Assembly (NCBI RefSeq): GCF_008629675.1
Contig: NZ_VWOX01000011.1
Span: 124,001-188,000, forward strand
Direction of reading: 5' to 3'
From: Roseiconus nitratireducens
Lineage (GTDB): Bacteria > Planctomycetota > Planctomycetia > Pirellulales > Pirellulaceae
Length of the DNA: 64,000 nt
Below are positions 18,832 to 27,899 of this stretch, piece by piece (position 1 is the first letter of the stretch; each line of letters opens with the position of its first letter). A program made the translations under genes and the position numbers. The notes under the pieces are model-generated. The model made no database searches. It worked only from the letters and a program-made list of their open reading frames with translations, and was not told the origin of the DNA.

Positions 18832-20169
18832 ATGAATGGACCGACTTCCGAATTGATTCAACACCAGTGGCAACTCGATCACGAAGCGGTGCGGCGCATT
18901 CAGCTGGATCGGCTCAATCAATTGTTGGCCGTGGCCGGGGAGAATGCCTTCTATCAACCGCGACTGGCAAACGTGCGGTTGCCCCTGGAATCCCTGGACC
19001 AACTTTCGGAAATCCCGTTGCTCCGCAAATCCGATCTGGTTCCGGACCAGCCCGGCTTGCCGGGACGGGTGTTCGCGCTGCCGCGTTCGTCCTATGTGCG
19101 CTATCACCAGACCAGCGGGACCAGTGGGCATCCGATGCCGGTCTATGACACTCCCGACGATTGGCAGTGGTGGCTGGATTGTTGGGAGCACGTCCTGCAC
19201 GCGGCCGAAGTGACACCCGAGGACGTGGTCATGATGGCGTTCTCGTTTGGACCGTTCATCGGCTTTTGGACTGCCAACGACGCGGCGGTGCGTCGCGGGG
19301 CGATGGTGATTCCTGGCGGAGGCCTGTCCAGCGAGGCCCGGTTGCAGATGATCGCCGACCAGCATTGCACCGCCCTGTGTTGCACGCCCACCTACGCCCT
19401 GCACCTGATCGCGGTGGCAAGCGAACTCGGGCTGGATTTACGCGCGACCGCCGTCACCCGGTTGATCGTGGCGGGTGAGCCCGGCGGCAGCGTGCCCGAA
19501 ATTCGTCAGCGGATCGAAGACGGTTGGGACGCCCGGGTGATCGACCACAGCGGCGCTAGCGAACTGGGGGCCTGGGGATTCGGCAGCGCGGATCGTCGGG
19601 GCTTGCACGTGATTGAAACCGAATTCATCGCCGAACGGTTGCGGTTTGACGACGACACACCGAACGGGGTTCCGGCCGCCGACGGCGAGGAAGCCGAATT
19701 GGTTTTGACCGGTCTGGGCCGATTCGGAGGCCCGGCGATCCGCTACCGCACCGGCGACATCGTCCGGGGTTTCCGCGAACACCGGCATGCGTGTCGATTC
19801 CTCTATCTCGATGGCGGCGTTCTCGGACGCAGCGACGACATGATGGTCGTCCGCGGCGTGAACGTGTTTCCCAGCAGCGTCGAATCGATCGTCCGCAGCG
19901 TCGACCCCACCGCCGAGTTTCGCATGATTGTCACCAAGCGGGGTGCGATGGACGCGTTGGCCATCGAAGCGGAACTGTCGCCGGCGGGCTGTGAAACGTT
20001 GCGTGACCGATTCCAACAACGCTTGGCGTTGCGGGTCAACGTGCAACCGGTCGCTCAGGGAACGCTGCCACGATTTGAAGGCAAGGCGCGCCGCCTGGAT
20101 GACCGCCGCGGGGCTTCGTCGGATCGCGACGAACCGGCAGCAAAACCGGAATCGAGCCGGCCGGAATGA
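18832..20169 (+). CDS. Phenylacetate-CoA ligase-like (PaaK-type) AMP-forming enzyme
   Basis: Adenylate-forming ligase of 445 residues from the ATG at 18832; the frame upstream does not align to the family. The phosphate-binding loop YHQTSGTSGHPMPVYDT (about residues 85-100), DHSGASELGAWGF as the adenine motif, and TGDIVRG, then LGRSDDMMVVRGVNVFPSSVE near the start of the C-terminal AMP-binding domain are typical of PaaK. These enzymes activate aryl or other carboxylic acids as CoA thioesters. No phenylacetate catabolic genes are nearby, so the natural acid is unknown and I do not give a gene symbol. Confidence 0.88.
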   Translation: MNGPTSELIQHQWQLDHEAVRRIQLDRLNQLLAVAGENAFYQPRLANVRLPLESLDQLSEIPLLRKSDLVPDQPGLPGRVFALPRSSYVRYHQTSGTSGHPMPVYDTPDDWQWWLDCWEHVLHAAEVTPEDVVMMAFSFGPFIGFWTANDAAVRRGAMVIPGGGLSSEARLQMIADQHCTALCCTPTYALHLIAVASELGLDLRATAVTRLIVAGEPGGSVPEIRQRIEDGWDARVIDHSGASELGAWGFGSADRRGLHVIETEFIAERLRFDDDTPNGVPAADGEEAELVLTGLGRFGGPAIRYRTGDIVRGFREHRHACRFLYLDGGVLGRSDDMMVVRGVNVFPSSVESIVRSVDPTAEFRMIVTKRGAMDALAIEAELSPAGCETLRDRFQQRLALRVNVQPVAQGTLPRFEGKARRLDDRRGASSDRDEPAAKPESSRPE

Positions 20170-20233
20170 TCCACGTCGCGCTGCAACGGCCCGATCTTCG
20201 CCTCGCAGCGCATCGGCGATCCCCAACCTCAGG

Positions 20234-21559
20234 TCAGCGCAACAACGATCGGATGTACTCGGGGAAGTCGCGCATGTCGGTGGGCACCCCGCCGGTCGTG
20301 GCGGGTCCGATGACCAACGGACCGTCGATCGGATCGGGATGCAGACCGTGGCTTCCACGAACCAGCGCGGGATCCAACGGAACCACGTCCATCTTGTAGC
20401 GGAAGCCCAGCTTCTTTTGCGCCAAGCGGAACATTGCCCGTCCGCGGCTGGTCAGAAACAACTCGCAGGGGTCGTATCCCGGCTTGCGATGGATGTCGAC
20501 GGTGCGGGCAAAATCGGGTGCGTCGGCGGGATCGTTCCAGTAGTAGTACGTGAACCAGCAATCCGGGTCGGCCAGCGCGATCAGATCACCGGCCCGGGGA
20601 TGATCCAGTTCCAAATCCTCCGGCTCGAAAACGCCCCCGACACCCGGCGTGGATTCCAGGATGCTGCGCACCGATCCTTTCAAATTGGGATCGGAAAGAT
20701 GGAGGTGCGCCAACTGGTGATCGGACACCGCGAACGCGCGACATTCGCCTGGCATCAGGATTTCGCCGAACGGACCTTTGCGAACGGAAAGCAAACCGTT
20801 GTCTCGCAGAACGCGATTGGGATGGACGTGACGGTTGACCGGAACCAGGCCGTACTCAGACACGATCACCGTCTGCGCATCAATCTGGTCAGCCGCGTTC
20901 AGAATGGTTTGCACGCACTGGTCGACTTCCGCGACGCGGGCCGGATCATGACTGGGAAAACGTTGAAAGTCATAGTCCAGGTGCGGCAGGTAGGCGAGGG
21001 TGACCTGGGGCCGTTTCTCGCGCAGCACGACGGCGGTCGCTTCGGAGATCCATTGGCTGCAATCCAGCCCGGCGCGCGGTCCCCAGAACGTGAAAAAGGG
21101 AAACGGCCCCAGACGCTTCGTCAGGTCGCAGCCGGTGTGGTCCAGCACGTCAAAGACCTTGCTGCCGTCACAGCCGTAATGCGGCTTTGGGGTGCAACTG
21201 TAGCGTGCCGATGACGACTGGTTGAACCACCAGAACATCTTGGCGGTCTCGTAATCATCGTAGAACGTCTTGCCGTTGATCAGCGAGCGGGCCTGTTGCC
21301 AGAAACGGATTTCCTGGGTTTCGCGGTAGTACCAGCCGTTGCCAACAATGCCGTGGTCGCGCGGCGCCAAACCCGTCAACATCGTTGCCTGGGAGGTGCA
21401 CGTGACCGCGGGCAACGGGCTGGTCCAAGGCTGAAACGTATCATTGCCGCTTTCAGCCGATTCCGGCGACGGGTTGCCGGCCAATGACCGAATGGCCGGG
21501 GCATGTGCCAACAGCCGCGGGGTCAGGCCCACGACGTTGATGATGCAAACCCGTTTCAT
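20234..21559 (-). CDS. Alkaline-phosphatase-superfamily protein (nucleotide pyrophosphatase type) with altered metal site
   Basis: A 441-residue protein of the type I phosphodiesterase/nucleotide pyrophosphatase group. The nucleophile segment PAVTCTSQATMLTG (Thr53) and the following GLAPRDHGIVGNGWYY match the family well. However, the first metal-ligand Asp is replaced (INVVGL instead of xxxDG) and the usual SDHGM reads SEYGLVPV, so at least two metal positions differ from classical NPPs. No signal peptide is evident, so a cytoplasmic enzyme is likely. Its start overlaps the stop of the MetS-like gene by four bases (ATGA), so expression is coupled to the upstream transporter. Confidence 0.85.
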   Translation of the reverse strand: MKRVCIINVVGLTPRLLAHAPAIRSLAGNPSPESAESGNDTFQPWTSPLPAVTCTSQATMLTGLAPRDHGIVGNGWYYRETQEIRFWQQARSLINGKTFYDDYETAKMFWWFNQSSSARYSCTPKPHYGCDGSKVFDVLDHTGCDLTKRLGPFPFFTFWGPRAGLDCSQWISEATAVVLREKRPQVTLAYLPHLDYDFQRFPSHDPARVAEVDQCVQTILNAADQIDAQTVIVSEYGLVPVNRHVHPNRVLRDNGLLSVRKGPFGEILMPGECRAFAVSDHQLAHLHLSDPNLKGSVRSILESTPGVGGVFEPEDLELDHPRAGDLIALADPDCWFTYYYWNDPADAPDFARTVDIHRKPGYDPCELFLTSRGRAMFRLAQKKLGFRYKMDVVPLDPALVRGSHGLHPDPIDGPLVIGPATTGGVPTDMRDFPEYIRSLLR

Positions 21560-21678
21560 TGCGGCTCGTCTTCATCCGGGACCGGAGGCAACGTCAACAC
21601 GCGGTACAAGCAGAAGCTCAGCAGCGAGATGACCGAGCCGACCGACGCGATCATGACGATCCATCCAGCAGGTTCCAT
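21556..21678 (-). CDS. MetS-like small subunit of the NSS transporter
   Basis: A 40-residue single-pass membrane peptide (MEPAGWIVMIASVGSVISLLSFCLYRVLTLP then an acidic tail). It begins 37 bases after the stop of the NSS transporter gene and overlaps the start of the phosphatase gene. In Corynebacterium the sodium-coupled methionine/alanine importer MetP needs the small protein MetS encoded directly downstream, and the size, topology and position here match that arrangement. A longer reading starting at 21750 would overlap the transporter gene. The ribosome binding site is weak, consistent with coupling to the transporter. Confidence 0.72.
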   Translation of the reverse strand: MEPAGWIVMIASVGSVISLLSFCLYRVLTLPPVPDEDEPQ

Positions 21679-21715
21679 GACGGGGTTCCCGAAAAGTGAT
21701 GACGAAGAAGTGAAA

Positions 21716-23410
21716 CTAGGAAACTTCCGGTCCCACATCGCCGGGTTCATCGAACCGGCCCTGTCGGATCCAGCGGGTTCCCGCGACGTGAACGAGGACG
21801 GTCAGGAACACGATCGTTCCGCCGATGAACAGCAGCGACATGTAGGTGACCGGATCGTTGGCAATCTTGGACAGGTAACCGGGCGTCACCTCACCGGTCT
21901 CCGGATCGGTTTGGTCCAGCACGTTGTCCATGACAAAGAAGATAAAGATGACCCCCAGGTACAGCGGCACCAGGAACTTCAGCATGTACTGGACGAACGT
22001 AGGAATGCCCAGGTGCGAACCGTCGGCCGAGTACTTCGCCCCGCGTTCAATCCCGAACACCCAGCCGTACATCACGGCCTGGATCATGGCCAACACGAAG
22101 ATCAGAAAGGTCCCGACCCAGAAGTCAAACGTGTCGAGCGCTTTCAATTCGGCGGAAAAATACATCACGAATCCGCTGCCGGCCAACGCGATGATTCCCA
22201 ACACCGAGACCGATGCGCTGCGTTGCAACCCGAATCCTTCTTCGAAGAACGCGATCACCGGCTGCAACATGGAAAGGCTGCTGGTGATCGCCGCCAGAAA
22301 CAACATGAAGAACCACAGGAAGCCGAAGAATTGCCCCGCCGGCATTTGGGCGAACACGTTGGGCAAAGCGTTGAAGCCCAAGCCGAACGTTCCCTGCGAA
22401 CCGACGGCCGTCCCCAAAAAGATGAAGGCGGCGGGCAGCGTGATCAGCCCGCCCAGACAGACTTCGAAGAATTCGTTCATGCTGCAAGCGGTCAGCCCGC
22501 TGAGCACGACATCGTCCTTCTTCTTTAAGTAACTGGAGTAATTGATGATCACGCCGAAGCCAACTGAGAGCGAAAAGAAGATCTGCCCCGAGGCGGCCAG
22601 CCAGGTTTCCGCGTTCGCCAGGGCGGCAAAGTCTGGATTCCACATGAACCCCAATCCGGCCTCGACCTTCTCCCAGGGCAGCGTCAACACCCGCACCAGC
22701 ACGCACAGGGCACAGACCACCATCAGCGGAATGGCGAACTTACAAAACACCTCGATCCCTCGGGCCACCCCGCGATAGATCAGTACGAAGTTGACGGCGA
22801 AGGTGAACAGGACGAAGTACATCAGCGACGTGCCGCCGCTAAATGCCGCCCCATCTTGATCGATGCCGACGAAATTGCCGAAGAACGACGTGTACGCATC
22901 GGGGTCACTTCCCTGCATCAGGGCCCCGGTCGCGTAGGAGCACGCGTAGGCCAGACACCAGGCTTCGATCACCACGTAATACATGTAGATGACCAGCGGG
23001 ATCAAAAGTGCCGGGACCGCCAGGTAGCGGGCCTTGGGCGTTCGGCAGACCACGCTGAAGATCCCGGGCGCTGAATTGAACCCGCGCATGCCGCCGAACC
23101 GTCCCATCGTCCATTCCGCCCAACAAAGCGGAATCCCCAGAACCAATAGCGAGATGAAGTAGGGCAACAAGAACGCCCCCCCGCCGTTCTGCGCCGCTTG
23201 TCCGGGAAACCGCAGGAAGTTGCCCAGCCCCACGGCGGATCCCGCCACCGCCAGGATCACCCCGATTCGCGTCCCCCACTGCTCACCGCCGGACGATGCC
23301 GGATCGGACGCCGGCTGAGATGTCGACTGGGGTGCCGATGGCGATTCGGGGGGTCGATAAGGCTCGCCGGCAGCGTCGCCAACCGGGCGGTCGTCAGATG
23401 AATTTTCCAC
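21716..23410 (-). CDS. Neurotransmitter:sodium symporter (NSS) family transporter
   Basis: LeuT-fold sodium-dependent transporter, 564 residues. It imports an amino acid or similar solute across the inner membrane. A Pro/Ser-rich cytoplasmic extension of about 45 residues precedes TM1. The Na+/substrate site motif in TM1 (AVAGSAVGLGNFLRFPGQAAQNGGGAF) and the TM6 region (IFFSLSVGFGVIINYSSYLKKKDD) are intact. About twelve helices are visible, and the last ones reach the C-terminus (VTYMSLLFIGGTIVFLTVLVHVAG). The MetS-like gene follows directly, which favours a MetP-type amino-acid importer. The first 45 residues could be shorter if an internal start is used. Confidence 0.93.
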   Translation of the reverse strand: MENSSDDRPVGDAAGEPYRPPESPSAPQSTSQPASDPASSGGEQWGTRIGVILAVAGSAVGLGNFLRFPGQAAQNGGGAFLLPYFISLLVLGIPLCWAEWTMGRFGGMRGFNSAPGIFSVVCRTPKARYLAVPALLIPLVIYMYYVVIEAWCLAYACSYATGALMQGSDPDAYTSFFGNFVGIDQDGAAFSGGTSLMYFVLFTFAVNFVLIYRGVARGIEVFCKFAIPLMVVCALCVLVRVLTLPWEKVEAGLGFMWNPDFAALANAETWLAASGQIFFSLSVGFGVIINYSSYLKKKDDVVLSGLTACSMNEFFEVCLGGLITLPAAFIFLGTAVGSQGTFGLGFNALPNVFAQMPAGQFFGFLWFFMLFLAAITSSLSMLQPVIAFFEEGFGLQRSASVSVLGIIALAGSGFVMYFSAELKALDTFDFWVGTFLIFVLAMIQAVMYGWVFGIERGAKYSADGSHLGIPTFVQYMLKFLVPLYLGVIFIFFVMDNVLDQTDPETGEVTPGYLSKIANDPVTYMSLLFIGGTIVFLTVLVHVAGTRWIRQGRFDEPGDVGPEVS

Positions 23411-24246
23411 GTCTTCCGGACTCTGGATCGAGGACTGGGACAGGGGATCGGTCAGTCGATCGGCCGCCGGTCGGCGACGCCGTTGCGACTGATCCGATGG
23501 CTCCGTTCAAATCCGCCTGAAGTTGCGAGCGATTCCGCGAACACGGTGCCCCGGATCGGCGTCCGCAACCGGTTCGCACCCGGCTCCGAACGACGTTGCA
23601 TCCGTCCGCACCGCGTCGGCCGGCACCCTGTCGGTCGACCCCATCGGGTCAACCCCATCGTGGTCAACCCGTGCCCCTCCGCGGGGCAGCACCAGGCACC
23701 ACGACCGGCAAGAACCTGCAGACAAAATCGGACTCGCGGCCGATAGCCTAGTGTGTTCCGCTTGGCAGAAACAGACGAACAGCCGGTTCAGGACACCAAC
23801 CGATGCTCGCCGGGCAACTTCTGCCCCCGGCCGGGGAACCTCGACCAGGCAGACTTCCGCCAGGCCGATACCCGGCCGATCGCACCCACCGCCGCCACGG
23901 GCCGCTTCCAAATCTGCCCCCGGGCGATCGATCGGGGACCGTCCGGGGACCGATCGTGCCAAGCGGTGGAATCGGCCTGGCGTGACAAGAATTCGCCCGA
24001 TGTGGCGAAAAAATCGCCAGTTTCTGTTCGGTCGATCGCCAGGGAAACGACGTATAAGTACGAGTGCCTTGTCGGCGCACGCGGATCGGCCGGTGGGCAA
24101 ATCGCTCGAAATCGGAGAAAACAGCCCGCAGGCGATGGCGAACCTGCCGGCGACCGGGTGCGAACCGTGGCACCGCTGGCAAACGCCGCTCCGAAAACAC
24201 ATTCAGACTCCCGAACGAATCGAGAACACCGAACGAAAGAGAAGAG
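23411..24246. other. Gene-poor region between NSS gene and tRNA-Phe
   Basis: An 836-base stretch with no supportable protein gene. The open frames on both strands are Arg/Pro/Ser-rich shadows, and the longest plus-strand one runs through the tRNA. I looked for RNase P, tmRNA, SRP and 6S RNA hallmarks and saw none. The 5' part must carry the NSS promoter on the minus strand. Confidence 0.5.
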
Positions 24247-24319
24247 TGGTCAGGGCCGGGCTCGAACCGGCGACACCGGCCTTTTCAGGGCCGTGCTCTA
24301 CCAACTGAGCTACCTGACC
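24247..24319 (-). tRNA. tRNA-Phe (GAA)
   Basis: A 73-base cloverleaf read on the minus strand. The acceptor GGTCAGG pairs with CCTGACC plus discriminator A. D arm is GCTC/GAGC, anticodon arm is CGGCC-CTGAAAA-GGCCG with anticodon GAA, variable loop is GTGTC, and T arm is GCCGG-TTCGAGC-CCGGC. All stems pair perfectly. The 3' CCA is not encoded. Confidence 0.97.
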
Positions 24320-24442
24320 AGGTGGTAGATAGACGATCGCACGTGAGAATCAGTCTCGACGTGCCGCGTCATTCTGGGGCGATATTGTGATCACCCACTT
24401 CCGTTGATGGAAGGTTCATTCGAACTTTTGGGATCCTAGGGT

Positions 24443-26254
24443 ATGATGCCGCTCCTCGTCAATCGGTTCGCCATCGCAGCCTCCGGCACCAGATCCACGA
24501 TGAAACAAAACACGCCTTTTCAATTCGTCCCGGGCCAAGAAACGCAGCGTCCGAGAACCCCGCGCCGAAGCACTCCGTGCTGGCCCGGCACCGCAAGCGG
24601 ACGTCCGTCCGGCGTGGCGGTGGGTCGCCGGCAACCGCGTTCGCGTGGTTTGTCGTGCTGGATGGTCGTGGCGGCCTGTTTGTTGACCGCCGGCCGGCTG
24701 GACGCCTACACCCCGGACGACCCGGTGGTGATCCAAATGGTCGATCGCGGATTGCGATTCTTGGAACAGCAGAAAATCCAAAACCCCGGCGAAACGGTGC
24801 TGTGCGCCTACGCCCACTTCAAAGTCGAGCACGACGAATCCAACGAGGTCGTCAAACGGGGGATCGCCGAGGCCAAAATGTTCGCCGCGACGGTCGAATC
24901 CAACCCCACCCACAAGGTGAATTACGAGGCGGCCGTTTCGGTCTTGCTGCTGTGCGAGATCAGCCCGGATCGATTTCGTTCCGAATTGGCAACTTTCCAG
25001 CGCTACTTCGAGGGTCACCAAATGCCCCACGGTGGCTGGGGCTACCATGGGGAACAGGAGGGCGATGTTTCGCAAACCCAGTACGCGATCTTGGCCACCT
25101 GGACGCTGGACCGGGCCGGCTTCAAGCTGCAGTACAACAACATTGTCCGAACAATCGAATGGTTGTTAATGGTTCAGGACAAGGACGGCCCCTGGCCGTA
25201 CAAGGGTGAAATCCCGACTCGCGGTGCGCTAATCGACCAACAGCGAACCGATCATTCGATGGCTCTGGCCGGGGGCAGCAGCGTGCTGATTGCCGGCGAT
25301 GCGTTGGGAGCCTGGGGCAACACCACCCTGGACGTGGACCCCGGCATCGTCGGGTTGCCCAAAGCGGTCAAACTTTACAAGGAAGACCCCAACGCCAGCC
25401 AACGGAAGCAGGTCAAGGTGCCCAAGGACCGCATGCTCAAGGCGGTCAAGTACATGGACCAGTGGCGAGCCAATACGCCACTGAAGTATGGCGGCAGCCT
25501 AGAGTTTTGGTTCTATCTGATTTACACCCTGGAGCGTTACGAAAGCTTTTTGGAGATCGCCGAGGGAAGCGCGGTCAACGCCAGTCCGGCCTGGTACAAC
25601 GACACGGTCAGCGAGTTGAAGAAGTTGCAGGACAACGACGGCGGCTGGTCGGCCAACTCCTACACCTCACCCGCGGTAAGCACCGCCTTTGCCGTCCTGT
25701 TCTTGATCCGAAGCACGCAGAAGGCTCTGGGAACCGGCGCCAGTGCCACGACGATCGGCGGTCAGGGTTTCGGCGCTGACGTTTCAAAAAGTCAGCTCGT
25801 CGGCGGCAAAGCGACCACCCAGGCGCCGGCCAAGGCCGTCACCGACATGTTGGCGTTGCTCGAAAGCGACGACGCGGACAAGCTGGACGGCAAAGCGTTG
25901 GCCGAGAACGCGACGCTGCCAACCGATCCGGTCGCCCGTTCGGCGCAGCTGGATCGCCTGGAACGACTGGTTCGCGGCAGCAAGTCCTGGCAGGCCCGAC
26001 GGGTGTCGGCAAAACTGCTCGGCATGAGCGATGACCTCCGCGTGGTGCCCGCCTTGATCTTCGCCCTCAGTGACCCCGACGACAGCGTTCGTCAGTACGC
26101 CCGCGACGGACTGCGTTTCATCAGCCGCAAGTTTGAGGGCTTCGGGATGCCCGACGAACCGGACAACACCGAACTGCGCAAGGCGCAACGCGAATGGCGA
26201 CAGTGGTACAAGACGATGCGGCCCGGCTACGTGTTCCTGGACGGAGATTCCTGA
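24443..26254 (+). CDS. Exported alpha/alpha-toroid protein (squalene-cyclase-like repeats), first gene of Exb cluster
   Basis: Up to 603 residues; an ATG at 24500 would remove 19. An Arg/Pro-rich N-terminus of about 65 residues precedes a hydrophobic signal or anchor (LSCWMVVAACLLTAGRLDA). Residues about 90-450 contain repeats of the terpene-cyclase alpha/alpha-barrel type, for example HGGWGYHGEQEGDVSQTQYAI, DKDGPWPYKG and LQDNDGGWSANSYTSPAVSTAF. The acidic DxDD catalytic motif of squalene-hopene cyclases is not visible, so a structural or glycan-binding role outside the membrane is more likely than cyclisation. The C-terminal part (about 500-590) looks like HEAT repeats. The next gene starts 3 bases later. 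Confidence 0.82.
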   Translation: MMPLLVNRFAIAASGTRSTMKQNTPFQFVPGQETQRPRTPRRSTPCWPGTASGRPSGVAVGRRQPRSRGLSCWMVVAACLLTAGRLDAYTPDDPVVIQMVDRGLRFLEQQKIQNPGETVLCAYAHFKVEHDESNEVVKRGIAEAKMFAATVESNPTHKVNYEAAVSVLLLCEISPDRFRSELATFQRYFEGHQMPHGGWGYHGEQEGDVSQTQYAILATWTLDRAGFKLQYNNIVRTIEWLLMVQDKDGPWPYKGEIPTRGALIDQQRTDHSMALAGGSSVLIAGDALGAWGNTTLDVDPGIVGLPKAVKLYKEDPNASQRKQVKVPKDRMLKAVKYMDQWRANTPLKYGGSLEFWFYLIYTLERYESFLEIAEGSAVNASPAWYNDTVSELKKLQDNDGGWSANSYTSPAVSTAFAVLFLIRSTQKALGTGASATTIGGQGFGADVSKSQLVGGKATTQAPAKAVTDMLALLESDDADKLDGKALAENATLPTDPVARSAQLDRLERLVRGSKSWQARRVSAKLLGMSDDLRVVPALIFALSDPDDSVRQYARDGLRFISRKFEGFGMPDEPDNTELRKAQREWRQWYKTMRPGYVFLDGDS

Positions 26255-26257
26255 TCG

Positions 26258-27181
26258 ATGGCGACCGAAATTGAACAAGAGACTCGGGCCGAACAGCGCG
26301 ACAGCGTTCAGCAGGAGCGTGATCAGGTGCGCGAGAAGCTGCGCGTCAGCCGGTTCGATGCGGTCACGTCGCTGTTCTTGGCGTTGATCCTGTTCCTGGG
26401 CGCGTTCGTGTTCATGATGTTCGTCGTCTGGCTGCTCAGCGGCGAACCGAAACCGCAACCGCTCAAACCGATCATTGAGAATCCCGCCGGCCGCGGCGAA
26501 AACCCCGAAGGCTTCGAACGCGACTTTGAACCGCCGGGTGCGGAGGAAGTCGAGGAGTTGATGGAACCGACGTTGGCCGACACCATCGAGGCGGTCACCG
26601 ATGCGGTCAGCACCGTCGCGGCGTCTCTGACGGCCACCGACAGCAACGCCACCGCGTCCACCTCCGGGACCGGCAAGGGCGACAGCCGACCGCCGGGCCC
26701 CGAAGGCGAGGGCGACGACATCATCGGTCGCTGGGAACGGTGGGAGCTGACGTTCAACGCCAAGGGCAAGAAGGATTACGCCCAACAGCTGGACTTTTAC
26801 AACATCGAACTGGCCGCCTTCGGCGGTGGCAAGAACGTGATCGAAACGGCGTCGAACTTGGCCACCAGCCCGACCAAAAACGTCAACAACACACCCGAAA
26901 CCGAAAAGCGTCTGTACTTTTCCTGGAAACTCTCCAACCCGCTGCTGCAGTTCGATCGCCAGCTGCTGGCGGCGGCGGGAATCGAGTATTCGGGCCGCAA
27001 CGTGATCCGGTTCATTCCCCCGGACCTGGAAAACCGGTTGGCGGCGATGGAAAAGGAATACGCCGAAGCCAACGGAAAGAAGTTTCCTCATGACATCGCC
27101 AAAACCGTCTTCGAAAGTAAATCAGGCGGCAGCGGCTATGAGTTTTCGATCGTCAGCCAGCGTTACCGCAAGGGACGCTGA
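26258..27181 (+). CDS. TonB-like single-pass membrane protein
   Basis: A 307-residue protein with the topology of TonB/TolA. A charged cytoplasmic helix (residues 1-32) leads to one membrane helix (about 36-60). An extracytoplasmic Pro/Glu-rich linker (EPKPQPLKPIIENPAG, then Thr/Ala/Ser-rich to about 150) precedes a folded C-terminal domain (about 155-307, starting IIGRWERWELTFNAKGKKDYAQQLDFY). The C-terminal domain does not look like a classical TonB domain and no YP motif is present. It sits between the toroid protein gene and the ExbB homologue, which supports a role as the force-transmitting partner (inference). Confidence 0.75.
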   Translation: MATEIEQETRAEQRDSVQQERDQVREKLRVSRFDAVTSLFLALILFLGAFVFMMFVVWLLSGEPKPQPLKPIIENPAGRGENPEGFERDFEPPGAEEVEELMEPTLADTIEAVTDAVSTVAASLTATDSNATASTSGTGKGDSRPPGPEGEGDDIIGRWERWELTFNAKGKKDYAQQLDFYNIELAAFGGGKNVIETASNLATSPTKNVNNTPETEKRLYFSWKLSNPLLQFDRQLLAAAGIEYSGRNVIRFIPPDLENRLAAMEKEYAEANGKKFPHDIAKTVFESKSGGSGYEFSIVSQRYRKGR

Positions 27182-27237
27182 TCCCCGCGGATGCCCCCCG
27201 CCCTCCTCACACAGCAACCCCTTCTGGAAGGACACGA

Positions 27238-27894
27238 ATGTCAATGATTCTTGCGTACTCGCTTTTCAACATGATCGCCGATGCGACCTACCTGGCCCTG
27301 GCCGCGGTCGCGCTGTGGGGGTTGTATTGCATCGTCGTGGTTTGGAACCGCGTGGGCCAAAAGCGGTTCAAAACGGAAGAAGAGCAGGACCAGTTCATGG
27401 ACGACGTGGAACAGATGCTCGCCGCCGGCGATTTCGAGGGCACGCTGGACTACTGTGAAGGCGACCCGCGCGCGGTGCCCCAAATGATCGAATTGGCCGT
27501 CAGCAATCGCCAACTGGGTTACCAGCGGGCCCGAAAGATGATGATGGACCGGTTCCAGCGCGACGTGCTCAGCGACCTGGAATACCGGCTCAGCTGGGTC
27601 AGCACGGTGATCAAGAGCGCGCCGATGATCGGACTGTTCGGAACGGTTTTCGGGATGATGGGGGCCTTCCAAACGCTGGCCACCGCGGAGTCGGTCGAAC
27701 CGAGCAAGTTGGCCGGTGACATCCGCGTCGCCCTGGTCACGACCGCCAGCGGGCTGGCCATCGCCATCCCGCTGATGATCCTGGTCGCGAACGTCAACAT
27801 TCGGATCGCCAAGATGGAAGATTTGGTCGGGTCCGGCCTGGCCCGTTTCTTTGACGCGTTCAAAGCCGGTCTGAGCCGTGCCGGAGGCCGGTAA
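27238..27894 (+). CDS. MotA/TolQ/ExbB proton channel protein
   Basis: Proton-motive-force channel subunit, 218 residues. The start ATG at 27238 is preceded by a good GGAAGGA site. Three membrane helices are visible: about 14-36 (DATYLALAAVALWGLYCIVVVW), about 118-142 (STVIKSAPMIGLFGTVFGMMGAF) and about 160-187 (VALVTTASGLAIAIPLMILVANV). The second and third match the conserved ExbB/TolQ pore motifs. In known systems an ExbB pentamer surrounds an ExbD dimer. Three ExbD genes follow directly, so alternative or mixed complexes are possible. Confidence 0.95.
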   Translation: MSMILAYSLFNMIADATYLALAAVALWGLYCIVVVWNRVGQKRFKTEEEQDQFMDDVEQMLAAGDFEGTLDYCEGDPRAVPQMIELAVSNRQLGYQRARKMMMDRFQRDVLSDLEYRLSWVSTVIKSAPMIGLFGTVFGMMGAFQTLATAESVEPSKLAGDIRVALVTTASGLAIAIPLMILVANVNIRIAKMEDLVGSGLARFFDAFKAGLSRAGGR

Positions 27895-27899
27895 ACGCC

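Noticed and set aside
23507..24202. Minus-strand frame of about 230 codons
   Set aside because: Arg/Cys-rich without any domain pattern or start signal; probably noise in GC-rich DNA.
23523..24308. Plus-strand frame of about 260 codons
   Set aside because: It runs through the tRNA-Phe gene; its C-terminus is the typical tRNA-derived false peptide, and the composition is unlike neighbouring proteins.
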